The position numbers and the translations under genes are program-made. DNA of 64,000 nucleotides from an uncultured Verrucomicrobia subdivision 3 bacterium (GTDB lineage Bacteria > Verrucomicrobiota > Verrucomicrobiia > Limisphaerales > UBA11358): positions 62,001 to 126,000 of the forward strand of contig CAINLR010000001.1 of NCBI GenBank assembly GCA_903850425.1. Direction: 5' to 3'. Shown here piece after piece: positions 42,876 to 51,730 of the stretch (position 1 is its first letter; each line of letters starts with the position of its first letter). Under the pieces are notes generated by a model that ran no database searches, was not told the origin of the DNA, and saw only the letters and a list, made by a program, of their open reading frames with translations.

Positions 42876-45313
42876 TTCGCCTCCAGCGCCAGTTCCAGCA
42901 CTTCGGAAATCTGCCGCACAAAATGAACTTTCAGTTTGGCGCGGACTTCGGCGGGCACGTCTTGCCAGTCGGGCCGGTTGCCTTCCGGCAAAATCACCTG
43001 TTTCACGCCGAAGCGCGCCGCCGCCAGCACCTTTTCCTTGATGCCGCCCACGCGCAGCACGCGGCCGCGCAAACTGATTTCGCCCGTCATCGCCGTGTCC
43101 GACCGCACGCGACGATTGCTCAACAGCGAAGCCAGCGCCGCCACGAGCGTGATGCCCGCGCTCGGCCCGTCCTTCGGCGTCGCGCCGGCGGGAACGTGGA
43201 TGTGCAAATCGTGTTTGTTGTAATCGTCCATTTCGACGCCGAGCTTTTTGGCCTGGCTGCGTAAGTAGCTCAAGGCGGTCTGCGCGCTTTCCTTCATGAC
43301 ATCCCCAAGTGAGCCGGTCAGCAAGAGGCCGCCGCGGCCGCGCATCCGGGTGGCTTCGATGAACAGCACGTCGCCGCCCACCGGCGTCCACGCGAGGCCG
43401 GTGGCGATACCGAATTCGGAAATTTTCTCCGCGCTTTCAAAAACGAACGGCGCATGGCCGAGATAGTCCTTCAAGTTCTCGACTTCGAGTTTGATGGTCG
43501 TGGCGGAGCCATTGCCCGCGATGATTTTGCGCGTCGCTTTGCGGGCGAGGGCGGCGATTTCACGTTCCAGCTGGCGCACGCCGGCTTCGCGCGTGTATTC
43601 GCGGATAAGCACGCGCAGCGCGGCGTCGGAAAACTTCAGGTCTTTGCGCGTGAGGCCATGTTCCTCCAGTTGGCGCGGAATGAGGTGCCGTTTGGCAATC
43701 TGGAGTTTTTCAGACTCGGTGTAACTGGGCAGTTCAATGACTTCGAGCCGGTCGCGCAACGCGGCATGAATGGGTTCCATCCAATTCGCGGTGGCAATGA
43801 ATAGCACGCGCGAAAGATCGAAGGGCAGGTCGAGATAATGATCGGTGAACGTGCTGTTTTGTCCGGGGTCGAGCACTTCCAGCAACGCCGCCGCCGGGTC
43901 GCCGCGAAAGTCCGCGCCCACCTTGTCGAGTTCGTCCAGGAGAATGACCGGGTTGCGGCTTTCGATGCGGCGCAACGTCTGGATGATGCGGCCGGGCAGC
44001 GCGCCGACGTAGGTGCGGCGATGGCCGCGAATCTCCGCTTCGTCGCGCATGCCGCCCAAGGAAATCCGCGCGAATTTGCGACCCAGCGCGTCGGCCACGC
44101 TTTTGCCGAGCGACGTTTTGCCGACGCCGGGTGGGCCGACCAGACAGAGAATCGGCCCTTTGATTTGTTTGCGACGTTTGATGACGGCGAGAAATTCCAG
44201 CAGCCGGTCTTTGACTTTGGCGAGGCCGAAATGCTGGTCGTTCAGGATTTTTTCCGCGCCCTTCAAATCCAGCTTGTCCTCCGTGGTGGCTTCCCACGGC
44301 AGGTTCAAAATCCAGTCGAGGTAATTCCGTGAGACGCCATATTCAGCGGCAGCGGGCGACGTCTGCTGCATCCGATCCAGTTCCTGATTCGCCGCCTTGC
44401 GCGCGTCGTCGGGCAGCCTGGCTTTCTCGATTTTTTCACGCAGCGCGCGGATTTCGTTCGCATTCGGATCGGTGTCGCCGAGTTCGCGCTGGATGACGCG
44501 CATCTGTTCGCGCAGGAAAAAATCGCGCTGCGTCTTGGCGATGTTCGAGGCGACATCGCTCTGAATCTTCGAGCTCAACGTCAGCACTTCCTGTTCGCGA
44601 TTGAGCAGCGGCAGTAGCTTTTGCAGCCGCTCCCGAACGGAAACCGTTTCGAGTAATTTCTGGCGGTCATCCAAACTCAAATTCAGATTGGCCGCGATCA
44701 AGTCGGCGAAGTGGCCGGCATGCTCAGTGTTCATCGCGGCGATTTTCACCTGATCGCTCAAGGAACTGGAAATCTTGGAGATTTCCTCGAATTGCTTGTG
44801 GGCGTTGCGGAGCATCGCCTGTAATTCCACGGTGTCTTCCGCCTCGTCGCGCAACAGCTCAAAGCGCGCGCGCAGATACGGATTCGGCGGCTGGAAATCT
44901 TTGATGCGGATGCGCCAGAGGCCTTCGACGAGCACGCGCACGGTGCCGTCGGGGAACTTCACCATTTTGGTGAGCCGCGACACACAGCCGATGTCGTGCA
45001 GGTCGGCGGGGGCTGGTTCGGCCACTTCCGGCCGCTTTTGCAACACGGCTCCAAGCAGCCGGTCGCCGGCGACGAGGTCATCAATCAGCTTCAGACTCGG
45101 GCCGGTTTCGACGAGCAGCGGCACGACCGCGCCGGGAAAAATGACAATGTCCGACAGCCCAAGAATGGGCAGGACGTCCGGCAGCGAGCCCGTCGAAATG
45201 CGCGCCGCACCGTCGGCTTTGTCGCTGGTGCCGAGGATGCTGATGAATTCTGTCTCCGGCGATTTCATCGTCGGTTGATCAATTTTGGGTTCTTCCGCGC
45301 CGGAAATTTTCAT
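42872..45313 (-). CDS. lon: ATP-dependent protease Lon
   Basis: An 813-residue full-length Lon. The N-terminal substrate-binding domain (LPILGLSDIVIFPGAVVPLL) is followed by a coiled coil, an AAA+ domain (Walker A GPPGVGKTS at about 393, Walker B PVILLDELDKV) and the protease domain with catalytic Ser near 718 (PKDGPSAGITL) and Lys near 761 (GGIKEKVLAA). It degrades misfolded and regulatory proteins in the cytoplasm. The hsp20 gene lies 6 bases upstream, giving a chaperone-protease pair, and the LolA-like gene overlaps downstream. Confidence 0.95.
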   Translation of the reverse strand: MKISGAEEPKIDQPTMKSPETEFISILGTSDKADGAARISTGSLPDVLPILGLSDIVIFPGAVVPLLVETGPSLKLIDDLVAGDRLLGAVLQKRPEVAEPAPADLHDIGCVSRLTKMVKFPDGTVRVLVEGLWRIRIKDFQPPNPYLRARFELLRDEAEDTVELQAMLRNAHKQFEEISKISSSLSDQVKIAAMNTEHAGHFADLIAANLNLSLDDRQKLLETVSVRERLQKLLPLLNREQEVLTLSSKIQSDVASNIAKTQRDFFLREQMRVIQRELGDTDPNANEIRALREKIEKARLPDDARKAANQELDRMQQTSPAAAEYGVSRNYLDWILNLPWEATTEDKLDLKGAEKILNDQHFGLAKVKDRLLEFLAVIKRRKQIKGPILCLVGPPGVGKTSLGKSVADALGRKFARISLGGMRDEAEIRGHRRTYVGALPGRIIQTLRRIESRNPVILLDELDKVGADFRGDPAAALLEVLDPGQNSTFTDHYLDLPFDLSRVLFIATANWMEPIHAALRDRLEVIELPSYTESEKLQIAKRHLIPRQLEEHGLTRKDLKFSDAALRVLIREYTREAGVRQLEREIAALARKATRKIIAGNGSATTIKLEVENLKDYLGHAPFVFESAEKISEFGIATGLAWTPVGGDVLFIEATRMRGRGGLLLTGSLGDVMKESAQTALSYLRSQAKKLGVEMDDYNKHDLHIHVPAGATPKDGPSAGITLVAALASLLSNRRVRSDTAMTGEISLRGRVLRVGGIKEKVLAAARFGVKQVILPEGNRPDWQDVPAEVRAKLKVHFVRQISEVLELALEAK

Positions 45314-45319
45314 GCGCGG

Positions 45320-45742
45320 TTAGACCCCTTCACTGATCGGGACTTTGGTGGGCTTCGTTTGCATGGGGAGCGCCAGCGGCACATCAATGCGCAGAAAACC
45401 GTTCACATAAACCGCCTTGGCGCGGTTCAAATCATGGCCCGGCGGCAGATCCAGCACCGTTTCAAACGGGCCATAGCTGATTTCCATCACCAGAAAACTG
45501 CAATGCGGCGCGCGGCAGCAATCCGGCCGGACCCCGCTGATCCGCAACCGCTGGCCCTCGACGATGATTTCGAGGCTGTCGCTTTTCATGCCCGCCAGCT
45601 CAATCTTGATGACCAAGCCGGACTCGGTGGAATAAATATCGGTGTTCGGCGTCCAGCGCCCCGTGGCGGGTTCGCCGGCGGCACCCAAGGTGCCATTGTG
45701 CGCAAGGTAGTGGTTGGAAGAACTGACTTTGGTGACAGCCAT
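45320..45742 (-). CDS. Hsp20/alpha-crystallin small heat-shock protein
   Basis: A 140-residue small heat-shock protein. The alpha-crystallin domain runs from about residue 30 (WTPNTDIYSTESGLVIKIEL) through the GPFETVLDLPPGHDLNRAKA stretch to NGFLRIDVPLA. A Cys/His-containing insertion (RPDCCRAPHCSF) lies in the middle where most members have RxxR-type loop residues, which is unusual. It holds unfolding proteins in the cytoplasm and is 6 bases upstream of lon, so both are probably one stress-induced transcript. Confidence 0.85.
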   Translation of the reverse strand: MAVTKVSSSNHYLAHNGTLGAAGEPATGRWTPNTDIYSTESGLVIKIELAGMKSDSLEIIVEGQRLRISGVRPDCCRAPHCSFLVMEISYGPFETVLDLPPGHDLNRAKAVYVNGFLRIDVPLALPMQTKPTKVPISEGV

Positions 45743-45763
45743 GATAAAGGTGGTTTACGAGGT

Positions 45764-45922
45764 TCAGAGCGGCGAATCTGACTTTTTTGCAGCCGGAGCT
45801 TTGGGGTGGGAACAACTGCTGCCGCAGCCGCAACCGGACTTTTTACTGCCGGAACCGCGCCAGACAAAAATAACGGCGGCGGTCAAAATCACCGCTAACG
45901 CAAGGAATTGCTGCCAAGTCAT
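45764..45922 (-). CDS. FeoB-associated-type Cys-rich membrane peptide
   Basis: A 52-residue protein with one N-terminal span (FLALAVILTAAVIFVWRG) and a cytoplasmic Cys cluster (GCGCGSSCSH) followed by a Lys/Pro tail. This matches the small FeoB-associated Cys-rich membrane protein pattern, but no feo genes are nearby. Metal binding is likely; the physiological role is unknown. It is 21 bases upstream of hsp20. Confidence 0.65.
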   Translation of the reverse strand: MTWQQFLALAVILTAAVIFVWRGSGSKKSGCGCGSSCSHPKAPAAKKSDSPL

Positions 45923-46096
45923 GCTGGCAACATAGCTGCAAACCCCGCAGGCGCAAATGGAAATTTTTTTATGCACAGAGTGCGTCCGCCTAATCAAATT
46001 GCCGGCGAACTGAACGCTGGCGCTGGCTGGCGATCCTGCTCCGGCGGTTGCCGATTTTCGACGTTGAACTTTTCGCCGCGCCGCCTACGCTGCGGC

Positions 46097-46507
46097 ATGG
46101 CCGAATTATTTCGTCATCACCATCGCGTCAGTTACGCCGAATGCACCGTCGGCGATCACATTTATCACGCGCGTTATCTCGACCTGCTCGAAGCGGCGCG
46201 CGGCGAATTCATGCGCGCGCTGGGCACCACCGTGCTGGAGCTGCAGGAACGCGATTATATTTTCCCCGTCATCGAGGCGCAGGTGCGCTACAAGTCGCCC
46301 GCGCGCTACGATGACGCGCTGACCATCGAAGTCTGGGTGACGCGCGTCGAGCGTGTGCGGCTTAACTTTGGCCATCGGATTTTGAATCAGGCCGGGAAAA
46401 CAATTCTCGAAGCCGAAACTTTTCACGCCTGCACCAGCCGCGCGGAAAAGCCCAGGCGTCTGCCGGCGGAACTGGCCGCAAAGCTCGCGCCGTTTTTGGT
46501 GGCATAA
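46097..46507 (+). CDS. YbgC-like acyl-CoA thioesterase
   Basis: A 136-residue 4-hydroxybenzoyl-CoA thioesterase (hotdog) family protein. Family landmarks are HHRVSYAECTVGDHIYHARY (Asp/Glu-containing active loop), EVWVTRVERVRLNFGHRIL and the acidic C-terminal helix. In YbgC proteins the YxxTDxxGxVYxxxYL-like opening has Asp; here the Glu in YAECT may be its counterpart. The likely role is hydrolysis of short acyl-CoA or acyl-ACP in the cytoplasm. The ATG at 46097 gives the family N terminus. Confidence 0.83.
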   Translation: MAELFRHHHRVSYAECTVGDHIYHARYLDLLEAARGEFMRALGTTVLELQERDYIFPVIEAQVRYKSPARYDDALTIEVWVTRVERVRLNFGHRILNQAGKTILEAETFHACTSRAEKPRRLPAELAAKLAPFLVA

Positions 46508-46601
46508 AGCCAATGGCAAATTACCGGTGCGGGCCCGGGCACCCAATCCCTGATCTGGACGCCGGACGCCCGCCCCCTTGAACCTCGGATTGCCAGAGCG
46601 G

Positions 46602-46661
46602 CCCCTCATCCCGGCCTTCTGCCCCGCTCGGGGAGACGGTGGCCGCAGGCCGGATGAGAGG
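46602..46661. repeat. Palindromic repeat between convergent genes
   Basis: CCCCTCATCCCGGCCT at the left pairs with AGGCCGGATGAGAGG at the right with one bulge. A short inner hairpin CCCC/GGGG (46622-46633) lies between. The word CTCATCCGGCCT with its complement is a common dispersed palindrome in genomes of this kind (from memory). It lies between convergent stops and could act as a transcription barrier, although no T-run follows. Confidence 0.6.
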
Positions 46662-46662
46662 A

Positions 46663-49338
46663 CTAAGGACTGACCCGCGCACGATAAAATTCCTGCGGAC
46701 TGTTCGTGGTTGAATCCGTCGTGAAACTGAACACTCCGTTGGTGCTGGTCAGGTTCGTCAGCACGCTCCAGTCGGCGAGATTCGTTGAAGTATCAATCGT
46801 GTAACGCCAGAACGCGTCCCCGCTAAAACAAATTTGCAACGAGCCGTCGGGCTGCCCGTTGATGGACTGGAACTGGGCCGCGCCGGGCGGCACCAGCGCG
46901 AGCACGGCGTTGGAACTCACGACGGCTCCGGCGAGGTTGGTGGCCAGGAGGGAATAATTTCCGGTGTTCGTGGCGGCGACGGAGGCCAGGGCGAAGTTGG
47001 CATTGGTCGCGCCGAAAATATTCGTGCCGTTGAAGCGCCATTGGAAATTCGGCGCGGGCACGCCGCTCGCGCTGGCGGTGAACTGCACATTGGTTCCCAG
47101 CTTCACCGTTTGCGGCAGCGGGTTCGTCCTGATGAGCGGTGCCACGGCGGGCACTTCCACGCGCACATTGTCCACCAAACCGAAGCTGAGATTGGGGTTG
47201 TCGGACACCGAGGGGAACGAATCCCAGTAGCCGATGAAAATATTGCTGGCGGTGAATGTGACATTGGAAATGGCGGCGATTTTTAGTCCGTCAATAAACC
47301 ATTCGATGGTGCTGTCGGTTTTGTTGATGACCACATCCCGCCACGCAAAACCCACCGTGCCGACCTCCAGAGCTCCGGTCTGCTGGGCGAAACCGGACTG
47401 CTGCAATGAGGGGGCGGTCTGGCCGCCGGGAAAAACATTCGCGTAATAGGGATGGCCATTGCCGCGCACATTCGTATCGGTGCCGCCGCTGTAACTACCG
47501 GTGGTTGCCGCCAGCAACGTGGGGCCGAGATACGCGCGCCAGTCGGGCAGGGTGGCCGAGGTGTCCGTGGCCTGGCCTTCGCCATCGGTCGCGAACCACG
47601 CGCCGTCCGCGGCGCCGCTGTTCCATTGCACGCTATTCCCGGCAGTGCCGAGGCCGGCGGTGACATGTTCGGTCGAACCCGTTCCGCCCAATGGAAATGG
47701 CCCGTTGGCATTGATCCACAGGTCAAAGTGCAGCCGATAATTGCCGGCGAAACTTTGGCCTATCGGTGACATGTTCAGCGCCGCCGTGACGCCGAGCGAC
47801 AGGTTTGCCTCAAATTTCACGCCTTTGGTTGTGCCACCGAGGGAGTTGGGCGCGGAGGGAATTCCGCGCGCTGAATAGTCGAAGGGAAAGGTAATGCGCG
47901 TGTCGGCAGACGATGGGTTCAGCGTCCAGTTGGCGGCAGAGTTGGTGTCGAAATTATCGCTGAAGACGGGTGTGAACAGCGGATGGACGGTGAGCACGGC
48001 GACACTGCTCGTCACGCTGCCGAAGGTGTTCGTGAGGATGACGGTGTAGTTTCCGGCGTTGCCGGTCTGGACGTTAGTCAGCGCGAGCGTGGAGTTCGTG
48101 GCATTTGCAATGTTGGTTCCATTCAAGCGCCACTGGTATTTCAACGTCGGCGAGCCATCCGCTGCGACGCGCATGGTGATGGCCGAACCCAGATCCGCGA
48201 AACGGCTCGACGGGGTGGAACTGATTGTGGGTGGCAAATTGCCCAGCGCGGTGCCGCCGATGGCGGGCCATTTGTTTGGCGTGACTGCGTGGTGCTGGCA
48301 GCTCCACCAACTGACGCCGCGATACCCGCCCGACGTCGCGGCGGGCGAATTGGTTTTCAGCGCGTTGATGAAATTGGTGATGGACGAGCCGTCCACCAGG
48401 CCGTTGACGGAATTGTAACCCTGGCCGATGGGCACAATCGGCTTGATGGCATTGGTGCTGAAGCCGGTCAATCCGTTTTGCCAGTTGCGCCACTCAGTGT
48501 TCAGGCGCGTGACCATGGTAACGGCGTAATTGGTCCCGCCAATGTCTGCCCAATACGCCTGCGGCATCACGGCATCACAATTGGTGCCGAACGCGACGTA
48601 GGGAAAACCGGAATGCGAACTGATGATCGGATAAGGCGCGTGGGCAAGAAAGCGGGTGGGGTAGGCCGCGCGGATGCCCTGGCAATAAGCGGTCGCGGCG
48701 GCGGCGTTGTTGGCCAGGACTTCGTATTCGGTTTCCGCATCAATGATGAAACCGTCCGCACCCAGGCCGAGGCTGTTCGTGGCGACGAAAATTTCACCGG
48801 CGACATTCGCCCCGTAAGCGTAGGCCCAGCCGAAAATTTTCAGGCCGGCCGCGTGTGCGCGGTTGACCAGGTCGGCGGTGAATTGAGGCGCACCGGCGGA
48901 AGGATAGAGGCTGCCGCCGTCGCCGCATTTGACGGTGATCCACTGCATCCCCTTGGCTTTCTCGTAATCAATCACACCCTGGACATCCGCCACGCCCAAC
49001 GAAGAAAGGCAACTGCTCATTTGCCAGATCCAGTCGCCCTTGCCGAGGTTGGCGGCATCCACGCCATTGTCCAAGGTGAGGTGGAATGGGATGATCGGCG
49101 TGGGGCTGGGTTTCGCTGGCGCGGCCACGGCGTTGGTGGCTTCACTGGAATGATCCGAAGGGTCAACCCCCGGAGGCGGCCATTGCCCGTCATGCGTGCG
49201 CCGGTAATATAAATCCGCATCGTCGGGCACGGCGCGCGCAAAAATTGTCAGCGCAGAAATCAAAACGCCCACCGCGCCAGTCCACTGGAAATTAAGAAAA
49301 GAGTTTCGGCGTAAACTTTTTCGCAGCGCGAACGGCAT
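46663..49338 (-). CDS. Secreted protein with TIM-barrel-like domain and Ig-like repeats
   Basis: An 891-residue exported protein (signal AVGVLISALTIFARA). Residues ~75-400 read as a glycoside-hydrolase-like (beta/alpha) barrel: GKGDWIWQMSSCLSSLGVAD, MQWITVKCGDGG, AGLKIFGWAYAYG and GLGADGFIIDAETEYE. An Ig-like domain follows (KYQWRLNGTNIANATNSTLA), then a ~200-residue lectin-like segment and a second Ig-like domain (NFQWRFNGTNIFGATNANFA) with a C-terminal YRARVSP end. The Ig pattern PxYQWxxNGTxI is common in Verrucomicrobia surface proteins. The enzyme substrate is unknown; the acidic pair in IIDAETE is a candidate catalytic site. Confidence 0.75.
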   Translation of the reverse strand: MPFALRKSLRRNSFLNFQWTGAVGVLISALTIFARAVPDDADLYYRRTHDGQWPPPGVDPSDHSSEATNAVAAPAKPSPTPIIPFHLTLDNGVDAANLGKGDWIWQMSSCLSSLGVADVQGVIDYEKAKGMQWITVKCGDGGSLYPSAGAPQFTADLVNRAHAAGLKIFGWAYAYGANVAGEIFVATNSLGLGADGFIIDAETEYEVLANNAAAATAYCQGIRAAYPTRFLAHAPYPIISSHSGFPYVAFGTNCDAVMPQAYWADIGGTNYAVTMVTRLNTEWRNWQNGLTGFSTNAIKPIVPIGQGYNSVNGLVDGSSITNFINALKTNSPAATSGGYRGVSWWSCQHHAVTPNKWPAIGGTALGNLPPTISSTPSSRFADLGSAITMRVAADGSPTLKYQWRLNGTNIANATNSTLALTNVQTGNAGNYTVILTNTFGSVTSSVAVLTVHPLFTPVFSDNFDTNSAANWTLNPSSADTRITFPFDYSARGIPSAPNSLGGTTKGVKFEANLSLGVTAALNMSPIGQSFAGNYRLHFDLWINANGPFPLGGTGSTEHVTAGLGTAGNSVQWNSGAADGAWFATDGEGQATDTSATLPDWRAYLGPTLLAATTGSYSGGTDTNVRGNGHPYYANVFPGGQTAPSLQQSGFAQQTGALEVGTVGFAWRDVVINKTDSTIEWFIDGLKIAAISNVTFTASNIFIGYWDSFPSVSDNPNLSFGLVDNVRVEVPAVAPLIRTNPLPQTVKLGTNVQFTASASGVPAPNFQWRFNGTNIFGATNANFALASVAATNTGNYSLLATNLAGAVVSSNAVLALVPPGAAQFQSINGQPDGSLQICFSGDAFWRYTIDTSTNLADWSVLTNLTSTNGVFSFTTDSTTNSPQEFYRARVSP

Positions 49339-49357
49339 AACGGCGCGGCCTACTTTA

Positions 49358-50446
49358 TTAGCCCAGCGGCATTCCATGCGCCTCGGCCACCGCTTTGTAA
49401 GTGACCTTGCCATCCTTGATGTTGATGCCGCCGAGCAGCGCGGGATATTTCTGACAAGCCTCCTCCACGCCGAAGTCTGCCAGCATTTCAAGATAGCGAT
49501 ACGTCACATTCGTCAATGCCTGCGTGGCCGTGCGGGCATACGCGCCCGGCATGTTCGCCACGCAATAATGCGTCACGCCTTCCTCGACATACACCGGATT
49601 GTGATGCGTGGTGGCGCGCGACGTTTCGGCGCAGCCGCCCTGGTCAATCGCGATGTCCACCAGCACGCTGCCGGGCCGCATCCGGCGGAGCATTTCGCGG
49701 GAAATTAATTTCGGCGCTTTCGCTCCCGGCACTAGCACCGCGCCGATCAGCAAGTCCACCGTCGGCAGCAAATCCATCAGATGCGCCTCGCTGGAAAAGA
49801 GCGTGTGCGCCGTGTGTAGCGTGATGTCGAGAAACCGCATCCGCTCCAGATCCACTTCGAGAATCGTCACGTCCGCACCCAGTCCTTGCGCCATGCGGGC
49901 CGCGTTCACGCCCGCGGCACCGCCGCCGAGCACCACCACTTTGCCCGGCAACACGCCCGGCACACCACCGAGCAGCGTGCCGCTGCCGCCAAAATGTTTG
50001 GCCAGAAAATAGCCGCCGACGAGCACGCTCATGCGCCCGGCGATTTCGCTCATCGGCTCGAGCAGCGGCAGCCGGCGGTTCACTTCGATCGTTTCGTAAG
50101 CGATGCACGTCGCGCCGGATTTCATCAACGCCTCGGTCAGGGGCCGGCTGGCGGCGAGGTGCAGGTAGGTGAACAGAATTTGTCCGGGCCGCAGCAGCGG
50201 CAGTTCGCTGGGCAGCGGCTCTTTGACTTTGATGATCAAATCGGCTTCGGCAAAAACCGTCGCGTGCGAATCCACGAGTTTCGCGCCCGCCGCTTCGTAT
50301 TCCGCGTCGGGGTAACCCGCGCCGATGCCGGCACCGCGTTCAACGACGGCCTGGTGGCCGCGCTTGATGAGTTGATAGACACCGCTCGGCAACAAAGCGA
50401 CGCGGTATTCCTGTTCTTTGATTTCTTTGGGAACGCCTACAATCAT
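49358..50446 (-). CDS. ald: Alanine dehydrogenase
   Basis: A 362-residue NAD-dependent L-alanine dehydrogenase. It has the N-terminal [20 protein letters not shown], the active-site region [11 protein letters not shown], the dinucleotide-binding [16 protein letters not shown] and the C-terminal [20 protein letters not shown]. It interconverts alanine with pyruvate and ammonia in the cytoplasm. No co-transcribed partner is apparent; the secreted-protein gene starts 19 bases after its stop. Confidence 0.93.
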   Translation of the reverse strand: MIVGVPKEIKEQEYRVALLPSGVYQLIKRGHQAVVERGAGIGAGYPDAEYEAAGAKLVDSHATVFAEADLIIKVKEPLPSELPLLRPGQILFTYLHLAASRPLTEALMKSGATCIAYETIEVNRRLPLLEPMSEIAGRMSVLVGGYFLAKHFGGSGTLLGGVPGVLPGKVVVLGGGAAGVNAARMAQGLGADVTILEVDLERMRFLDITLHTAHTLFSSEAHLMDLLPTVDLLIGAVLVPGAKAPKLISREMLRRMRPGSVLVDIAIDQGGCAETSRATTHHNPVYVEEGVTHYCVANMPGAYARTATQALTNVTYRYLEMLADFGVEEACQKYPALLGGINIKDGKVTYKAVAEAHGMPLG

Positions 50447-50566
50447 AAATAATTCCTTATTCGCAAGACGCTAACAAACTCGACTCTCAAGTCAACCATT
50501 GTGCGGCGCAGGTTGAACCGGTTCGCGCCGACGCACCATCCAGCTCGGTTTTCAGGATCAACCTGT

Positions 50567-51730
50567 TTACCGACCGGGCCCCAGCACGCGCTGAATTGTC
50601 CAGCCCAAGGCAATGAGCGCAATTACCGAAGAAGCCGGAACCACGATGGCGCGCCGATACCACGGCCGGTGGCGAAACCAGCCGACGGCGAGAAAAGCGC
50701 TGGCGATCACCGCGAGCTGACCACATTCTACGCCGAGGTTGAAGCCGACCAGGCCGGTGAGAAAATTCTCCCGGGGCAGGCCGACCTGGGCGAACGCGCT
50801 GGCGAAGCCGAGTCCGTGAACCAAGCCGAAACAAAAAACTACCGCATAGCGCCACGGCTTTATTTCTTTGGTGAAAATATTTTCCACCGCCACAAATACG
50901 ATAGACGCAGCGATCAATGGCTCCGTGATGGCGGCGGGCAGTCGCACCACGCCATAGAGTGCCAGCCCAAGAGTGATAGAGTGGGCGATGGTAAAAGCAG
51001 AGACCTGCCAGAGCAGTGGTTTCAGCCTTGCGCTGAACAGAAAAATTCCCAAAACAAAGAGGATGTGATCCTGTCCCTCGGGCACGATGTGGTGGAAGCC
51101 GACGATGAGATAACGACCAATGGCAACCAGCTTATCGCCGGCTCGTGGCGTTTGAAGGGCAATGCTTACCTGGCTGGAGTATTCGCCGGCGGAAACGGGT
51201 TCGTCGTGACTGTTGCCACCAGGCAGTTCGAGCACATGGACGGTATCGCCCAACACATACGGCAGGCGGATCGCGAGCGTGTGCGCGTGGTCGGGGAGCG
51301 TTCCGGAAAAAACAATTTCGCCCGGCACCAAAATGCGCGGCTGCAAATTGCGCGCGAGCACCGCGTCCACCGTTGCCAAATCAGGCAATGTCCATGCGGT
51401 GATGGTGGCATTGCCGACATCGGTGCGCATCACGACCTCGTGGCGAAAGTTTTCGTCGGCGAGTGCGAGATCATCTGCCAGCGTCGCGCGCGGCCCGGCC
51501 AGCAGGGCTTCGAGTTGATCGTTGCTGGTCTTGAGCGAGGTCTCGCCCAAGGCGAAAGAAAGAATGTCAACGTTCAGCGAGGCGCTAAAGTGTCCGTTCG
51601 GCTCGACCTTGACTTGCAACGTGGTGAATTCCGTGGGATGCGCCCCGGCCGCTTGGGGAAATAATAAAACGGTCAGCAAAAAGGCCAGCCCGGCAAGGGC
51701 TGGCCTTGAATGGAAGCGACGACAGCGCAC
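50567..51730 (-). CDS. HupE/UreJ-like membrane protein
   Basis: A 387-residue protein with signal peptide (LAFLLTVLLFPQAAGAHP), an exported beta-rich domain (about 30-190) and a C-terminal HupE/UreJ membrane domain of about six spans with GFHHIVPEGQDHILFVLG. HupE/UreJ proteins are linked to nickel/cobalt handling, but no hydrogenase or urease genes are near. Its GTG start overlaps the GH38 stop (TAGTG). A terminator-like hairpin lies within its signal-peptide codons, so how it is expressed is uncertain. Confidence 0.8.
   Translation of the reverse strand: MRCRRFHSRPALAGLAFLLTVLLFPQAAGAHPTEFTTLQVKVEPNGHFSASLNVDILSFALGETSLKTSNDQLEALLAGPRATLADDLALADENFRHEVVMRTDVGNATITAWTLPDLATVDAVLARNLQPRILVPGEIVFSGTLPDHAHTLAIRLPYVLGDTVHVLELPGGNSHDEPVSAGEYSSQVSIALQTPRAGDKLVAIGRYLIVGFHHIVPEGQDHILFVLGIFLFSARLKPLLWQVSAFTIAHSITLGLALYGVVRLPAAITEPLIAASIVFVAVENIFTKEIKPWRYAVVFCFGLVHGLGFASAFAQVGLPRENFLTGLVGFNLGVECGQLAVIASAFLAVGWFRHRPWYRRAIVVPASSVIALIALGWTIQRVLGPGR
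51678..51707 (-). terminator. Intrinsic-terminator-like hairpin after the GH38 gene
   Basis: On the minus strand a perfect 11-base-pair stem (AAGGCCAGCCC / GGGCTGGCCTT, loop TTGCC) is followed by a T-run that starts with the stem's last bases (TTTTTGC). It begins 22 bases after the GH38 stop and sits inside the 5' codons of the HupE-like gene. It fits a Rho-independent terminator or attenuator. Confidence 0.65.

Noticed and set aside
42876-43391. N-terminal extension of the LolA-like frame
   Set aside because: It lies wholly inside lon and reads as Arg/Gly/Ala-rich shadow text; the homology starts at 42875.
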